A stretch of DNA of 43,724 nt from a virus. The position numbers were made by a program, and so were the translations under genes. The stretch spans positions 1-43,724 of the IMG/VR virus record IMGVR_UViG_3300001356_000005; one strand, 5' to 3'. Positions 1 to 7,211 of this stretch are shown piece by piece. Every line of letters starts with the position of its first letter. Positions within the stretch are counted from its first letter, which is position 1. A model generated the notes under the pieces. That model ran no database searches, was not told the origin of the DNA, and saw nothing but the letters and a program-made list of their open reading frames with translations.

Positions 1-147
1 GGAAAAATCGAGCCGCTCGAATTGACGCTCCTCGAAGCCAAGCCGGTGTACGTGTCCCATTGGGAAACGTGCCCGCGAGCCGGCGAGTTCAAACGCCCCG
101 AAAAGAAAAAAGCACCCGATCCAGAAAGCGGGAAGCTGTTCGGATAA
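1..147 (+). CDS. C-terminal end of an unknown protein, cut by the window edge
   Basis: An open frame runs from the first base to a TAA at 145-147 and gives 48 residues. The tail contains YVSHWETCPRAGEF followed by a lysine-rich stretch. The frame looks coding and leads straight into the next gene, but the domain that would identify it lies outside the window. I do not recognise the family. The next gene's TTG start at 60 would overlap it by 88 bases. Confidence 0.55.
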   Translation, partial: GKIEPLELTLLEAKPVYVSHWETCPRAGEFKRPEKKKAPDPESGKLFG

Positions 148-419
148 ATTCGCTGCGAATCCTGGGGCACAGGGTTGACATTGAGCGGGTCGATTCGACC
201 TGGGCGCTCGGCGAGAAAGTGGGAGAGTCCAACGCGGATGGTGGGCTGATTCGAGTCTTGCGCGGGCTCGAAAAAAGCGTGGACGATGCCACGGTGCTGC
301 ACGAAGCGATTCACATTATTTCCGATCATTTAAGCTTGGACCTGGACGAGCATGAAGTGAGCGGACTGTCGCAAGGGCTGTTCGCTCTGTTCAAGGACAA
401 CCCGGAGTTTCTGCGATGA
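60..419 (+). CDS. Small HExxH metallopeptidase-like protein
   Basis: This is a protein of about 119 residues. Its C-terminal half carries the zinc-metallopeptidase motif HEAIH (residues about 82-86), followed by a helix rich in acidic residues (DLDEHEV) that could supply the third zinc ligand. Short HExxH proteins related to the ImmA/IrrE and SprT groups are common in phages, but their substrates are mostly unknown. The start is uncertain. TTG at 60 and GTG at 69 both lie inside the previous gene, and the conserved-looking part begins only around residue 28 (INSLRILGH). The basic N-terminus may therefore not be translated. Peptidase activity is inferred from the motif alone. Confidence 0.65.
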   Translation: MGNVPASRRVQTPRKEKSTRSRKREAVRINSLRILGHRVDIERVDSTWALGEKVGESNADGGLIRVLRGLEKSVDDATVLHEAIHIISDHLSLDLDEHEVSGLSQGLFALFKDNPEFLR

Positions 420-450
420 GAAGAGCCGTGATTTGAAAGGGAGGGAAGCA

Positions 451-1068
451 ATGAAAGAAACGTATCCATTGGTTTGGCCGGAAGGTTGGAGGCGAATTCC
501 GTTGGGAGACCGCAAGTTGCGGCCAGGCTGGAAGAAAACGGAGCGTCAGACGATTGAGGCGCTGGAAGTCGAGTTGAAACGATTCGGGGCCATCGCTCCG
601 GTGATCACGCGGCGCGATCCGGGAGACTTCCGAACTGCCCCCGACCCTTCGATTGCCGTATGGTTTTCCAGAAAGCGCGAAGAAGAGGATTTCAGTTGGC
701 AGAGCGTCCTCGGTATCGACAATCCGGCTCCCACCATCGAGGAAATCGAGACGGCGTTCAAGCGCAAGGCTCTGCCGTTCCACCCGGACAAGGGCGGCGA
801 CATCGAGACCTGGCACGCATTCGACAAGCACAAAAAGAACGCCATCGCCTATGTGAATCAGATGTCCGGCAAGACGCGGGACTTTTGCATCCCGTGCGAC
901 AATTTCAAAGAGGCCAGGTGGAATATCAACGCTGTGCGGATGACCGTCCATTCCTTGCGGCAGATGGAACGCGACGGGACATCCGGTTTGCTTGAACGGG
1001 CCATGAAGGGATTCACGGCTCTGCCGGAGCACAGGGAGGCGTCCGATGTCGTCGCGGCCTCTTCTTAG
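451..1068 (+). CDS. J-domain (DnaJ-like) phage protein
   Basis: The product has 205 residues. The N-terminus (YPLVWPEGW) matches a segment often found at the front of phage J-domain proteins. A J-domain follows at about residues 82-135, with the diagnostic HPD at 111-113 in the context FHPDKGG. J-domains stimulate the ATPase of DnaK/Hsp70, so this protein probably recruits the host chaperone to a phage process; that role is inference. The start is ATG 451, preceded by a strong Shine-Dalgarno sequence (GGGAGGG, about 440-446). The longer TTG start at 433 is less likely. The gene overlaps the next one by 23 bases, which suggests translational coupling. Confidence 0.8.
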   Translation: MKETYPLVWPEGWRRIPLGDRKLRPGWKKTERQTIEALEVELKRFGAIAPVITRRDPGDFRTAPDPSIAVWFSRKREEEDFSWQSVLGIDNPAPTIEEIETAFKRKALPFHPDKGGDIETWHAFDKHKKNAIAYVNQMSGKTRDFCIPCDNFKEARWNINAVRMTVHSLRQMERDGTSGLLERAMKGFTALPEHREASDVVAASS

Positions 1069-1522
1069 CGCCGGCTCCGAGGCCGATGAAGCCACCAGAC
1101 TGCGCCGGGAGATTGCCGGACTCGAACAAGAATTGCAGGACGCTAAAAACGAAGCGGTGAAAGCGAAGCAGGGCGCCTCGGACGCCGCGCAAGCGATTCG
1201 CGCGCTGAGAGCGCAACTCGAGCCGCTTCACAAAGCCCTGAAGATGATTTTTGGGGAAATTTCCAGAGTCGATGCGGAGCAAGTGTCACAGGCAGGCGGG
1301 AATCCCTCGGGTTTAAGCCCACGTTGGGAAATGCTCAAGAAACGTCTCGGCGCCCGCCAATCGGAAATTATCGACGTGCTGCAACATGGGCCGATGACCT
1401 CCGCGCAGATGAGCGCGGCATTGCATTGGGACGTTCGCACAACGCAGAAGCACATTTCCGCAATGAAGGTGGCCGGCTACCTGAGCAAGAACGGAAACCA
1501 ATTTTCGCTTCGTGAAAGTTAG
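1046..1522 (+). CDS. Coiled-coil plus winged-helix DNA-binding protein
   Basis: The 158-residue product has two visible parts. Residues about 12-75 are a heptad-rich coiled coil with alternating charges (EATRLRREIAGLEQEL). Residues about 95-155 look like a winged helix: GARQSEIIDVLQHGPMTSAQ, then a recognition-helix-like RTTQKHISAMKVAGYL and a short wing. The combination suggests a dimeric DNA-binding regulator or replication accessory protein. Its target is unknown. It overlaps the J-domain gene and is followed by 44 non-coding bases. Confidence 0.6.
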   Translation: MSSRPLLSAGSEADEATRLRREIAGLEQELQDAKNEAVKAKQGASDAAQAIRALRAQLEPLHKALKMIFGEISRVDAEQVSQAGGNPSGLSPRWEMLKKRLGARQSEIIDVLQHGPMTSAQMSAALHWDVRTTQKHISAMKVAGYLSKNGNQFSLRES

Positions 1523-1566
1523 CGGCCCTGTCTGTTTTTGGAATAACTCTCGACGAAAGGACGACA

Positions 1567-1887
1567 ATGGCTAAAAAAGAAAAGAAAGCGAGAAAGGCTC
1601 CGAAAGAAAGGAAACCTTCACGCCCGAAACAGCCCGACCTTCCGGGAATGGAATCCCGGATGTATTCGGACCTGCACGAAGAGGCCCGCAAGTACGCCGA
1701 AATCCGCGATGAGCGCATGGACTTGAACGAGCAGGAATCCAAGCTCAAGGAACGCGTCAAGCGCATGATGCACGAGCACGGCCTGAACGTCTATCGCTAC
1801 GAGGAAGTAGAGATCACCCTCGAACCGGGCGAGGAAGACGTGAAGGTGCGCATCAAGAAACCGAAGGCGGAAGCAGCCGCAGCCTGA
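1567..1887 (+). CDS. Conserved-looking small charged phage protein
   Basis: The product has 106 residues. A very basic N-terminal tail (MAKKEKKARKAPKERK) is followed by a predicted helix (ARKYAEIRDERMDLNEQESK) and a short beta-like segment (YRYEEVEITLEPGEEDVKV). The N-tail could bind nucleic acid. The helix plus strand arrangement is common in phage genes near recombination functions, but I cannot name a family. An AAAGGACGACA Shine-Dalgarno region lies just before the ATG. The gene ends one base before the RusA start. Confidence 0.6.
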   Translation: MAKKEKKARKAPKERKPSRPKQPDLPGMESRMYSDLHEEARKYAEIRDERMDLNEQESKLKERVKRMMHEHGLNVYRYEEVEITLEPGEEDVKVRIKKPKAEAAAA

Positions 1888-1888
1888 C

Positions 1889-2338
1889 ATGGCCAAGGGC
1901 GAACAACTCGCGATGGGGACGGTGGACGTGGTGCCGAGCATCTCGTTCACCGTTTACGGCACGCCCGTTCCACAGGGATCGATGAAGGCGTTTCTGCGTC
2001 CCGGCTCGAAGTTTCCCGTGGTCACAAGCGACAACAAAAAACTGAAACCCTGGCGGCAGGAAGTCACGCTATGTGCCATGAAGGTTTTTCGCGCGCCCGT
2101 GCTCAAGCCGCGTGCCCTATGGGTGAACGTGCTATTTTTTCTTTCTCGCCCGCCAAGCAAGAGTGTGAAAATTGAATATCCTGGCACCAAACCGGATATC
2201 GATAAACTCTTGCGTGGCGTGCTGGATGCGCTGACCGGCGTGGCCTACGAGGACGATTCGCAAATCTGCCGCGTGAGTGTGCAAAAAAATTACGGGCGCC
2301 CGGAACGGGCCGAGATTACAGTCGGAGTGATTGGATGA
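1889..2338 (+). CDS. rusA: RusA-family Holliday junction resolvase
   Basis: RusA nucleases cleave four-way DNA junctions symmetrically. Phages use them in recombination and to remove branches before packaging. The 149-residue sequence shows the family layout: a first strand with GTPVPQGSMKAF, a K/W segment, then the hallmark KPDIDKLLRGVLDALTG (residues 101-117) and EDDSQI (121-126). D103, D105 and D122 or D123 are the likely metal ligands, matching D70, D72 and D91 of the Escherichia coli enzyme, and K107 is in place. The ATG follows the previous stop after one base. The end overlaps the next gene as ATGA. The fold assignment is firm; activity is assumed from intact residues. Confidence 0.9.
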   Translation: MAKGEQLAMGTVDVVPSISFTVYGTPVPQGSMKAFLRPGSKFPVVTSDNKKLKPWRQEVTLCAMKVFRAPVLKPRALWVNVLFFLSRPPSKSVKIEYPGTKPDIDKLLRGVLDALTGVAYEDDSQICRVSVQKNYGRPERAEITVGVIG

Positions 2339-2565
2339 GCGATGCCCGATTCTTTCAAGGGGACGTTACCGAAACGCTCATTAAGGCGACCGAGCTCGTC
2401 TCCGAGGTGCATCCAACCGATGTGTTGGTGATTCTCTACGGCAGGGAAAAAGACACGGACAGTTGTTTCATAAAAATGATAGGCTCTAATGAAGTCACCA
2501 TCGAAACAGCCAACTGGCTACTGGACAAAGCCAAGAATTTTCTAATTGCCGAGGACCCGGAGTGA
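2335..2565 (+). CDS. Small unknown protein
   Basis: The product has 76 residues and starts with an ATGA overlap on the RusA stop, which is typical of coupled phage genes. It has a beta-like segment (TDVLVILYGREKDTDSCFIK) followed by a helix (TIETANWLLDKAKNFLIA). No motif identifies it. The overlaps at both ends and a normal composition make it a likely real gene. Confidence 0.55.
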   Translation: MSDARFFQGDVTETLIKATELVSEVHPTDVLVILYGREKDTDSCFIKMIGSNEVTIETANWLLDKAKNFLIAEDPE

Positions 2566-2816
2566 GAACCAATCCTACACAGAAGGGCGAACTCGTCCTG
2601 ATGGAAAAGGCCATTCCCGAGTCCGAGGACGAGCGCACCGAGGAAGCGCGGCGCCTGTGCGCCCTGATTTCCGACGACGACGGTCCGAAGCTGACCACCT
2701 GGGAGTTGCAAACGATTCAGGACGTGCTCGGCGGCAAAGCCGCAACCAAGATTCGGCTGCGCGAAATCCGCGCCGTGGTGAAGCGATTGCAGGAGAACGA
2801 AAAATCCAGAGGATAG
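2562..2816 (+). CDS. Small unknown helical protein
   Basis: The product has 84 residues and starts at GTG 2562, overlapping the previous stop by four bases. An internal ATG at 2601 is a possible alternative start. The sequence is mostly helical and highly charged, with a tail (RLREIRAVVKRLQENEKS) that could form a short coiled coil. The function is unknown. Confidence 0.5.
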   Translation: MRTNPTQKGELVLMEKAIPESEDERTEEARRLCALISDDDGPKLTTWELQTIQDVLGGKAATKIRLREIRAVVKRLQENEKSRG

Positions 2817-2825
2817 GAGAAATAC

Positions 2826-3443
2826 ATGGGAAGTCCCACTCTCAGGCCGTTCAATGCGCTCAACGGACTGGAACTGAAGAAAATCATTCTTAAGGAAATC
2901 GAGAACTATTTGGATAACGATTTTCACTTTCGCCAGAGCGCGGCTTATCCGCTCATCTCCTGGGGCTGGAAGGCCGCTTTCAATATGTATCCGAACGAGC
3001 CGGGACACTTCGAGGTAAGTATCGGCCCGAAAGAGATTCGCGCCCCCGGCTACGAAGGAACTCCCGAAGCCGACCCCGTGCAGGTCGATATCGGAGCGAC
3101 GCGTGACGTGACGGCGCCGGCAGGACAAAGCGCGGACAGCGCTCGCCGCGACGCGAACTTGCCGATCCCGGCGACGCGCGTGGTGAAAGGGCCGGGGGGC
3201 CAACGCATGGTCGTCGATGCGCCGTCGATTGGGCCGGGCGCGGCGGCGGTTTCTTCCGCCGGCGAGGAGCCGGCTGTGCAGACCAACGCCGACAAAGCGG
3301 GACACATTTTTGCCCGCTCCGCCACGGTCAAAACCAAGGCCGCACCGGACGGTGTGGAAGTGCTGCCGGCGGCGGGCACCAAGCCGGGCATCGAGGAAAC
3401 GCAGCAGATTCTGGAGCGCGAGGCGAACGCGCCGAAGGAATAA
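2826..3443 (+). CDS. Unknown protein with a structured N-terminus and a disordered tail
   Basis: The product has 205 residues. Residues 1-70 look folded (LNGLELKKIILKEIENYLDN, then FNMYPNEPGHFEVSIG). The rest is rich in Ala, Pro, Gly and Thr and probably disordered. The ATG sits behind GGATAGGAGAAATAC, a good Shine-Dalgarno sequence. I cannot assign a function. The same frame stays open for 31 codons beyond the TAA. Confidence 0.6.
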   Translation: MGSPTLRPFNALNGLELKKIILKEIENYLDNDFHFRQSAAYPLISWGWKAAFNMYPNEPGHFEVSIGPKEIRAPGYEGTPEADPVQVDIGATRDVTAPAGQSADSARRDANLPIPATRVVKGPGGQRMVVDAPSIGPGAAAVSSAGEEPAVQTNADKAGHIFARSATVKTKAAPDGVEVLPAAGTKPGIEETQQILEREANAPKE

Positions 3444-3538
3444 GCGACGACATTCAAATTCTCAAGGGTGACGCCCGACATCTGCCGCTGGCCGCAAGAC
3501 CCGAGCATTCTGGTCGAGAAATATCCGATGAGGGCAAG

Positions 3539-3751
3539 TTGAGTCTAATTACACTGCAAATAGAGCCGAAGTTGCTGCTCCGGCTACTCGCCGTGCTGGA
3601 ACGTATCGCCTCCGCGCTTGAACGCGAGTATCCTGACGTTGCGGTCCGGCGGGGACCGCCGGCGGGAGTCGAAAATCTAACTGTCTTCGATCCAGAGAAG
3701 GAATTCGATCTTGAGCAAGAAGAAGAACGACAGCGAGAAGCCGGACTCTAA
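3539..3751 (+). CDS. Small unknown protein before the terminase genes
   Basis: The product is 70 residues from TTG 3539. It has a leucine-rich amphipathic helix (LLLRLLAVLERIASALERE) and an acidic tail. The same frame is open upstream to about 3443 and carries a methyltransferase-like stretch without a usual start codon (see findings), so the true N-terminus is uncertain. It overlaps the next gene by 41 bases. Confidence 0.45.
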   Translation: MSLITLQIEPKLLLRLLAVLERIASALEREYPDVAVRRGPPAGVENLTVFDPEKEFDLEQEEERQREAGL

Positions 3752-4265
3752 GGCGCTTGCCAAGCGCGAGCCGTTTGGACCCATCTCGTCCGTCTGCCGC
3801 TACATCCAGGGCGGCAAGCAGGAGTTCATGCGCCTCGCCGTGCTGGCCGGGCAGATCGAGCCGGAGCTGATGTGCGTCGTCGAGGATTGGGAAAAACTTC
3901 GCGTGCCCGCGCAGCAAGTGACGACGATTGAATCCCTGTGCCTCGCGCGCGAGATCGATCCGAGCCACTTCTGCGGCGTGGTGGTGGAAGCGGCTGTCAA
4001 GTTCAGGGACAACGCCACCTACTTGATCGCGGCGCTAAATATGCCGGACGTGGTGGAAAAATCCGTGAAGTTCGCCAAGAGCAAGGACGGATTCAAGGAC
4101 CGTGAGGCGCTGATGAAGCACGCGCGGTTCGTGCCGGTCCCGGTAGGTTCGCACATTTCGGTCTCGGCGCAGGCGGCGGCCAAGGCTAATTCCGAGTCCG
4201 ACGCGAACGCCGAGCGCGGACTGCCGACCTTCGAGCGCACGATGACCGAGTTGGAAGACGAATAG
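3711..4265 (+). CDS. Candidate small terminase subunit
   Basis: The product has 184 residues from TTG 3711, with AAGGA about 10 bases upstream. It ends in a TAGTG overlap with the large terminase start, the position where phages usually keep the small subunit. The N-terminus is basic. A helical core follows (FMRLAVLAGQIEPELMCVVE, then a segment with CLAREIDPSHFCGVV), and the C-terminus is acidic (MTELEDE). Small terminase subunits bind pac or cos DNA and regulate the motor. I see no clear helix-turn-helix signature, so the call rests mainly on position. Confidence 0.45.
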   Translation: MSKKKNDSEKPDSKALAKREPFGPISSVCRYIQGGKQEFMRLAVLAGQIEPELMCVVEDWEKLRVPAQQVTTIESLCLAREIDPSHFCGVVVEAAVKFRDNATYLIAALNMPDVVEKSVKFAKSKDGFKDREALMKHARFVPVPVGSHISVSAQAAAKANSESDANAERGLPTFERTMTELEDE

Positions 4266-6418
4266 TGTATTCCCCCAAAGTAACCGCCGAGAAGATCAAG
4301 GCCGCCTCGAAGAAACTAGGCCACGAACTCACCCCGCACACCGTCCACGAGGTATCCCAACAGAATCGCCGCCTGAACGAATTGCTTGGAGAGGATGGAC
4401 GCCTGATTCGCGCGCTCACCACGCAGGAAATGGAGTGGTGCCTGAACGAGCGCTTCCTCTGCAAGCTGGATTTCCGCTACTACATCACGCGCTATTTCTT
4501 CATCCGCAACTGGTCGGGAAAGCTCGTTCGCTTCGAGCCCAATGTCGCTCAAAACATCGTCGTCGATATTTGGGGAACGCTCGAAGAGCAGGAACGCGCC
4601 ATCTCGATTCAGGAACTCAAGGCGCGCCAGCTCGGTGTCTCGACCGTCACCGAAGCGGCCGTCGCGCACCGCGTCCAGTTTTACAGACAGGTGAACGCCG
4701 TCGTGGCCTCGTCCGATCCGGCCAAATCGGCGAAGATGGCCGAAATGATGGAGCGCGGCTGGCAGAACATGCCTTGGTGGATGCTGCCGGTGCAGACTTC
4801 CTATAATGCCGGCGAGCTGATCGAATTCGGAGAGATGAACTCTGGTGTTTCCATCCAGCACGGCTCGCAGTTTACTGGCATCGCCCGCGGCGACACGCCT
4901 ACGGTCGCGCACCTTTCGGAACTTGCCGATTTTATTTCTCCCGAAGAACTCGTCGATGCTTCCCTGCTTCGCGCCATGCACGAGTCGCCTCAGATGTTTC
5001 TCGTTCTGGAATCGACGGCCAAGGGGAGAAAGAACTGGTGGCACCGGACGTGGGAATACTCCAAGCAATACTGGGCCAGCGGCATGGCCAAGCTCTATCC
5101 GATGTTCTTGCCCTGGTTTGTCGGTCGTGACATCTATCCCACCGAAACCTGGCTGCGCTCGCATCCGATTCCCGCCGAGTGGGAGCCGGCCGAACTTACC
5201 CTCCATCACGCCGAGCGCGCCGCCGCCTACACCAAGAGCGACGATATTCTCCGCCGCTTCCTCGGCGAAGGCTGGAAGATGCCTCCCGAGCAGATGTGGT
5301 GGTGGGAAGTCAACCGCCAGGAGTACGCGGCCAAGAAAGAACTCCCTCAATTTTATTCCGAGACGCCGGCGGACGATCTCGAAGCCTTCCAGTCCACCAA
5401 CGTCTCCGCGTTCGACACGGACACGCTGACAAGCTACCGCGAGCACACCAGGGAACCGCTCGCCGTGTTCGGCTTTGTCGGGCGCGGCGACCAGATCCCG
5501 GTGCGCATGCAGCCGGATCGAAGGGAGATCGACCATGACCTGCCCCCTATCAATATTCGAGCCAGATGGAGCCCCTCTGTCGAACCCTTCGAGTGCCAGA
5601 TGGTTCCGCTTAAATTTCGCGGCTATCCGAATACCGACCCTAACGGAAAATACTTCATGTGGGAAATGCCCGAGGACGACGAGTCCTACGGCCTTGGCGT
5701 CGATACCGGAGACGGAGTTGGCCTCGATCGGAGCTCCCTGGAGGTTCTACGTAAGGGAACTTTGGAGCGAAACGACGCCCAGGTCGGGGAGTTTGTAAAT
5801 CCCTACGTCAATGCGTTCGATCTGTGGTCCATCTGCATGGCGATAGGCTCACTCTACTCGACGAACGTGGATGGACACCGCCGGCAGGCCAAAATGGTGA
5901 TCGACTGTCTGAAGAATGGCGAATCGACGCAATGGGAACTCCGTAAACGGGGATGGACCAACTTCCATATTTGGGTACGATTCGACAATAAGAGAGTGCA
6001 AGCTGCAAAGGCCAACAAGATCGGTTGGTTCGCGAATTCCTGGGCGCGCGCAATGATGATGGATTACGCGCTCAAGGCTCTGCGCGACCAATTCGTGGAC
6101 ATCAATTCGCCGTGGTTTGTCGATGAAATGGCCGACCTCGAACGCGACGAGTTCAAGCAATCGCTCAAGGCCGTGTTTGGCGGGCACGACGATCGCTTCG
6201 TCGCCTTTGGACAAGTGTTTATTTCCCTGCACATCATGGAAATTCGCAGCAACACGATTCCGACGCTCTCGCGGCGCGTGGCCCTGCGCGAAGCCAACCA
6301 GATCGATCCCGTCTACCAACCTGGATTTCAGGCGAGCGACGAGGTACGAGATTGGTCAACTTTGGAAGAGTTGGAACGGCAGGCGTTGATTCTGGACACC
6401 GAGGAAGGATACAGTTAG
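4265..6418 (+). CDS. terL: Terminase large subunit (packaging ATPase and nuclease)
   Basis: This is the motor that pumps DNA into the prohead and cuts the concatemer. The 717-residue product starts at GTG 4265. A Walker A-like motif of the terminase kind (KARQLGVST, residues about 119-127) is followed by a Walker B-like segment (VAHLSELADF, about 214-223). A coupling region (FLVLESTAKG) comes next. The C-terminal RNase H-like nuclease has its first acidic strand in YGLGVDTGDG (about 474-483) and a last acidic cluster in GGHDDRFVA (about 639-647). The loop after Walker A lacks the usual GKS/GKT, as in several divergent terminases. The portal gene lies downstream. Confidence 0.92.
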   Translation: MYSPKVTAEKIKAASKKLGHELTPHTVHEVSQQNRRLNELLGEDGRLIRALTTQEMEWCLNERFLCKLDFRYYITRYFFIRNWSGKLVRFEPNVAQNIVVDIWGTLEEQERAISIQELKARQLGVSTVTEAAVAHRVQFYRQVNAVVASSDPAKSAKMAEMMERGWQNMPWWMLPVQTSYNAGELIEFGEMNSGVSIQHGSQFTGIARGDTPTVAHLSELADFISPEELVDASLLRAMHESPQMFLVLESTAKGRKNWWHRTWEYSKQYWASGMAKLYPMFLPWFVGRDIYPTETWLRSHPIPAEWEPAELTLHHAERAAAYTKSDDILRRFLGEGWKMPPEQMWWWEVNRQEYAAKKELPQFYSETPADDLEAFQSTNVSAFDTDTLTSYREHTREPLAVFGFVGRGDQIPVRMQPDRREIDHDLPPINIRARWSPSVEPFECQMVPLKFRGYPNTDPNGKYFMWEMPEDDESYGLGVDTGDGVGLDRSSLEVLRKGTLERNDAQVGEFVNPYVNAFDLWSICMAIGSLYSTNVDGHRRQAKMVIDCLKNGESTQWELRKRGWTNFHIWVRFDNKRVQAAKANKIGWFANSWARAMMMDYALKALRDQFVDINSPWFVDEMADLERDEFKQSLKAVFGGHDDRFVAFGQVFISLHIMEIRSNTIPTLSRRVALREANQIDPVYQPGFQASDEVRDWSTLEELERQALILDTEEGYS

Positions 6419-6425
6419 GTCCGAC

Positions 6426-6992
6426 ATGCCCGTCTACTCTTACGAATGCCCCGCGCACGGCGTTTTCGAACTCAGCCTGCCTCTCAGTAAATGGGGCGAC
6501 AAGAAAGCGTGTCCGAAGGACGGATGCGGCAAAACGAGCGAGCAGGTCCTCCTGCCCTCGCGCACGGCTGGAGAATTTTCCACACCCATTATTGTTCACG
6601 TCGCAGCGGACGGATCGGTGCGCTTTCCGGGGCGCGGCGACGCTCGCGTGCCGGAAGGTTTCGAGCGCCGCGAACTGCGCACGATTCGTCAGGTTGAGAG
6701 CTTCGAGCGCCAGATGAACACGCGCCTCTCGGCCGAGGCCGATCAGCACAACACCAACGAGGAGCGATACTTTGGCACGATTCGCTCGGAGTTGCGCGGC
6801 GAGCTGCGCCAGCGCATGCAGGGCATGAGCGAAATGGGCCGCGCCTTCGCGCAGTTCGCCATGAAGGTGAACGACGCGCGGAAACGAAAATCCACCGAGG
6901 TTGGCTTTCACACCGAAATCCTGCACTTCGACCAATCCAACCGCGAGGCGCACTCCGACGACCGCACGGATTGGAAGCGGCGCCACGGCTAG
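6426..6992 (+). CDS. Zinc-ribbon (FmdB-like) protein
   Basis: The product has 188 residues. The N-terminus (MPVYSYECPAHGVFEL) matches the FmdB-type zinc ribbon found in many phages beside terminase and portal genes; C8, H11, C29 and C34 are the likely zinc ligands. A long charged helical region follows (RGELRQRMQGMSEMGRAFAQ) and a polar tail. It could bind DNA or protein during packaging, but this is inference from location. It lies between terminase and portal, with short gaps on both sides. Confidence 0.7.
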   Translation: MPVYSYECPAHGVFELSLPLSKWGDKKACPKDGCGKTSEQVLLPSRTAGEFSTPIIVHVAADGSVRFPGRGDARVPEGFERRELRTIRQVESFERQMNTRLSAEADQHNTNEERYFGTIRSELRGELRQRMQGMSEMGRAFAQFAMKVNDARKRKSTEVGFHTEILHFDQSNREAHSDDRTDWKRRHG

Positions 6993-7001
6993 GAGACTGT
7001 C

Positions 7002-7202
7002 ATGGCTCAGTGGATCCAAAAGGCAACGGCCAGAATGAAGCGCAAAGGAACGCTTGGTAGCTTTGGCAAGGCGACGCCGAAAAAGATTGCCGCCGCCAAA
7101 CGTCATGGCGGCAAGGCCAAGAAGAAAGCCATCTTTGCCGAAAACATGAAGAAGGCCGCCGCTCGCCGGCGCCGTCGCGGCGGGCGATCGAGGTCCAGAT
7201 AA
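7002..7202 (+). CDS. Small highly basic protein
   Basis: The product has 66 residues and is extremely rich in Lys and Arg, ending in RRRRRGGRSRSR. The opening MAQWIQKA resembles short basic proteins found near the portal in other phages. The ATG has a good TAGGAGACTGTC ribosome-binding region. It probably binds DNA or RNA, but its function is unknown. It is the first of five such basic proteins in the packaging, head and tail region. Confidence 0.65.
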   Translation: MAQWIQKATARMKRKGTLGSFGKATPKKIAAAKRHGGKAKKKAIFAENMKKAAARRRRRGGRSRSR

Positions 7203-7211
7203 GGATTTCTG

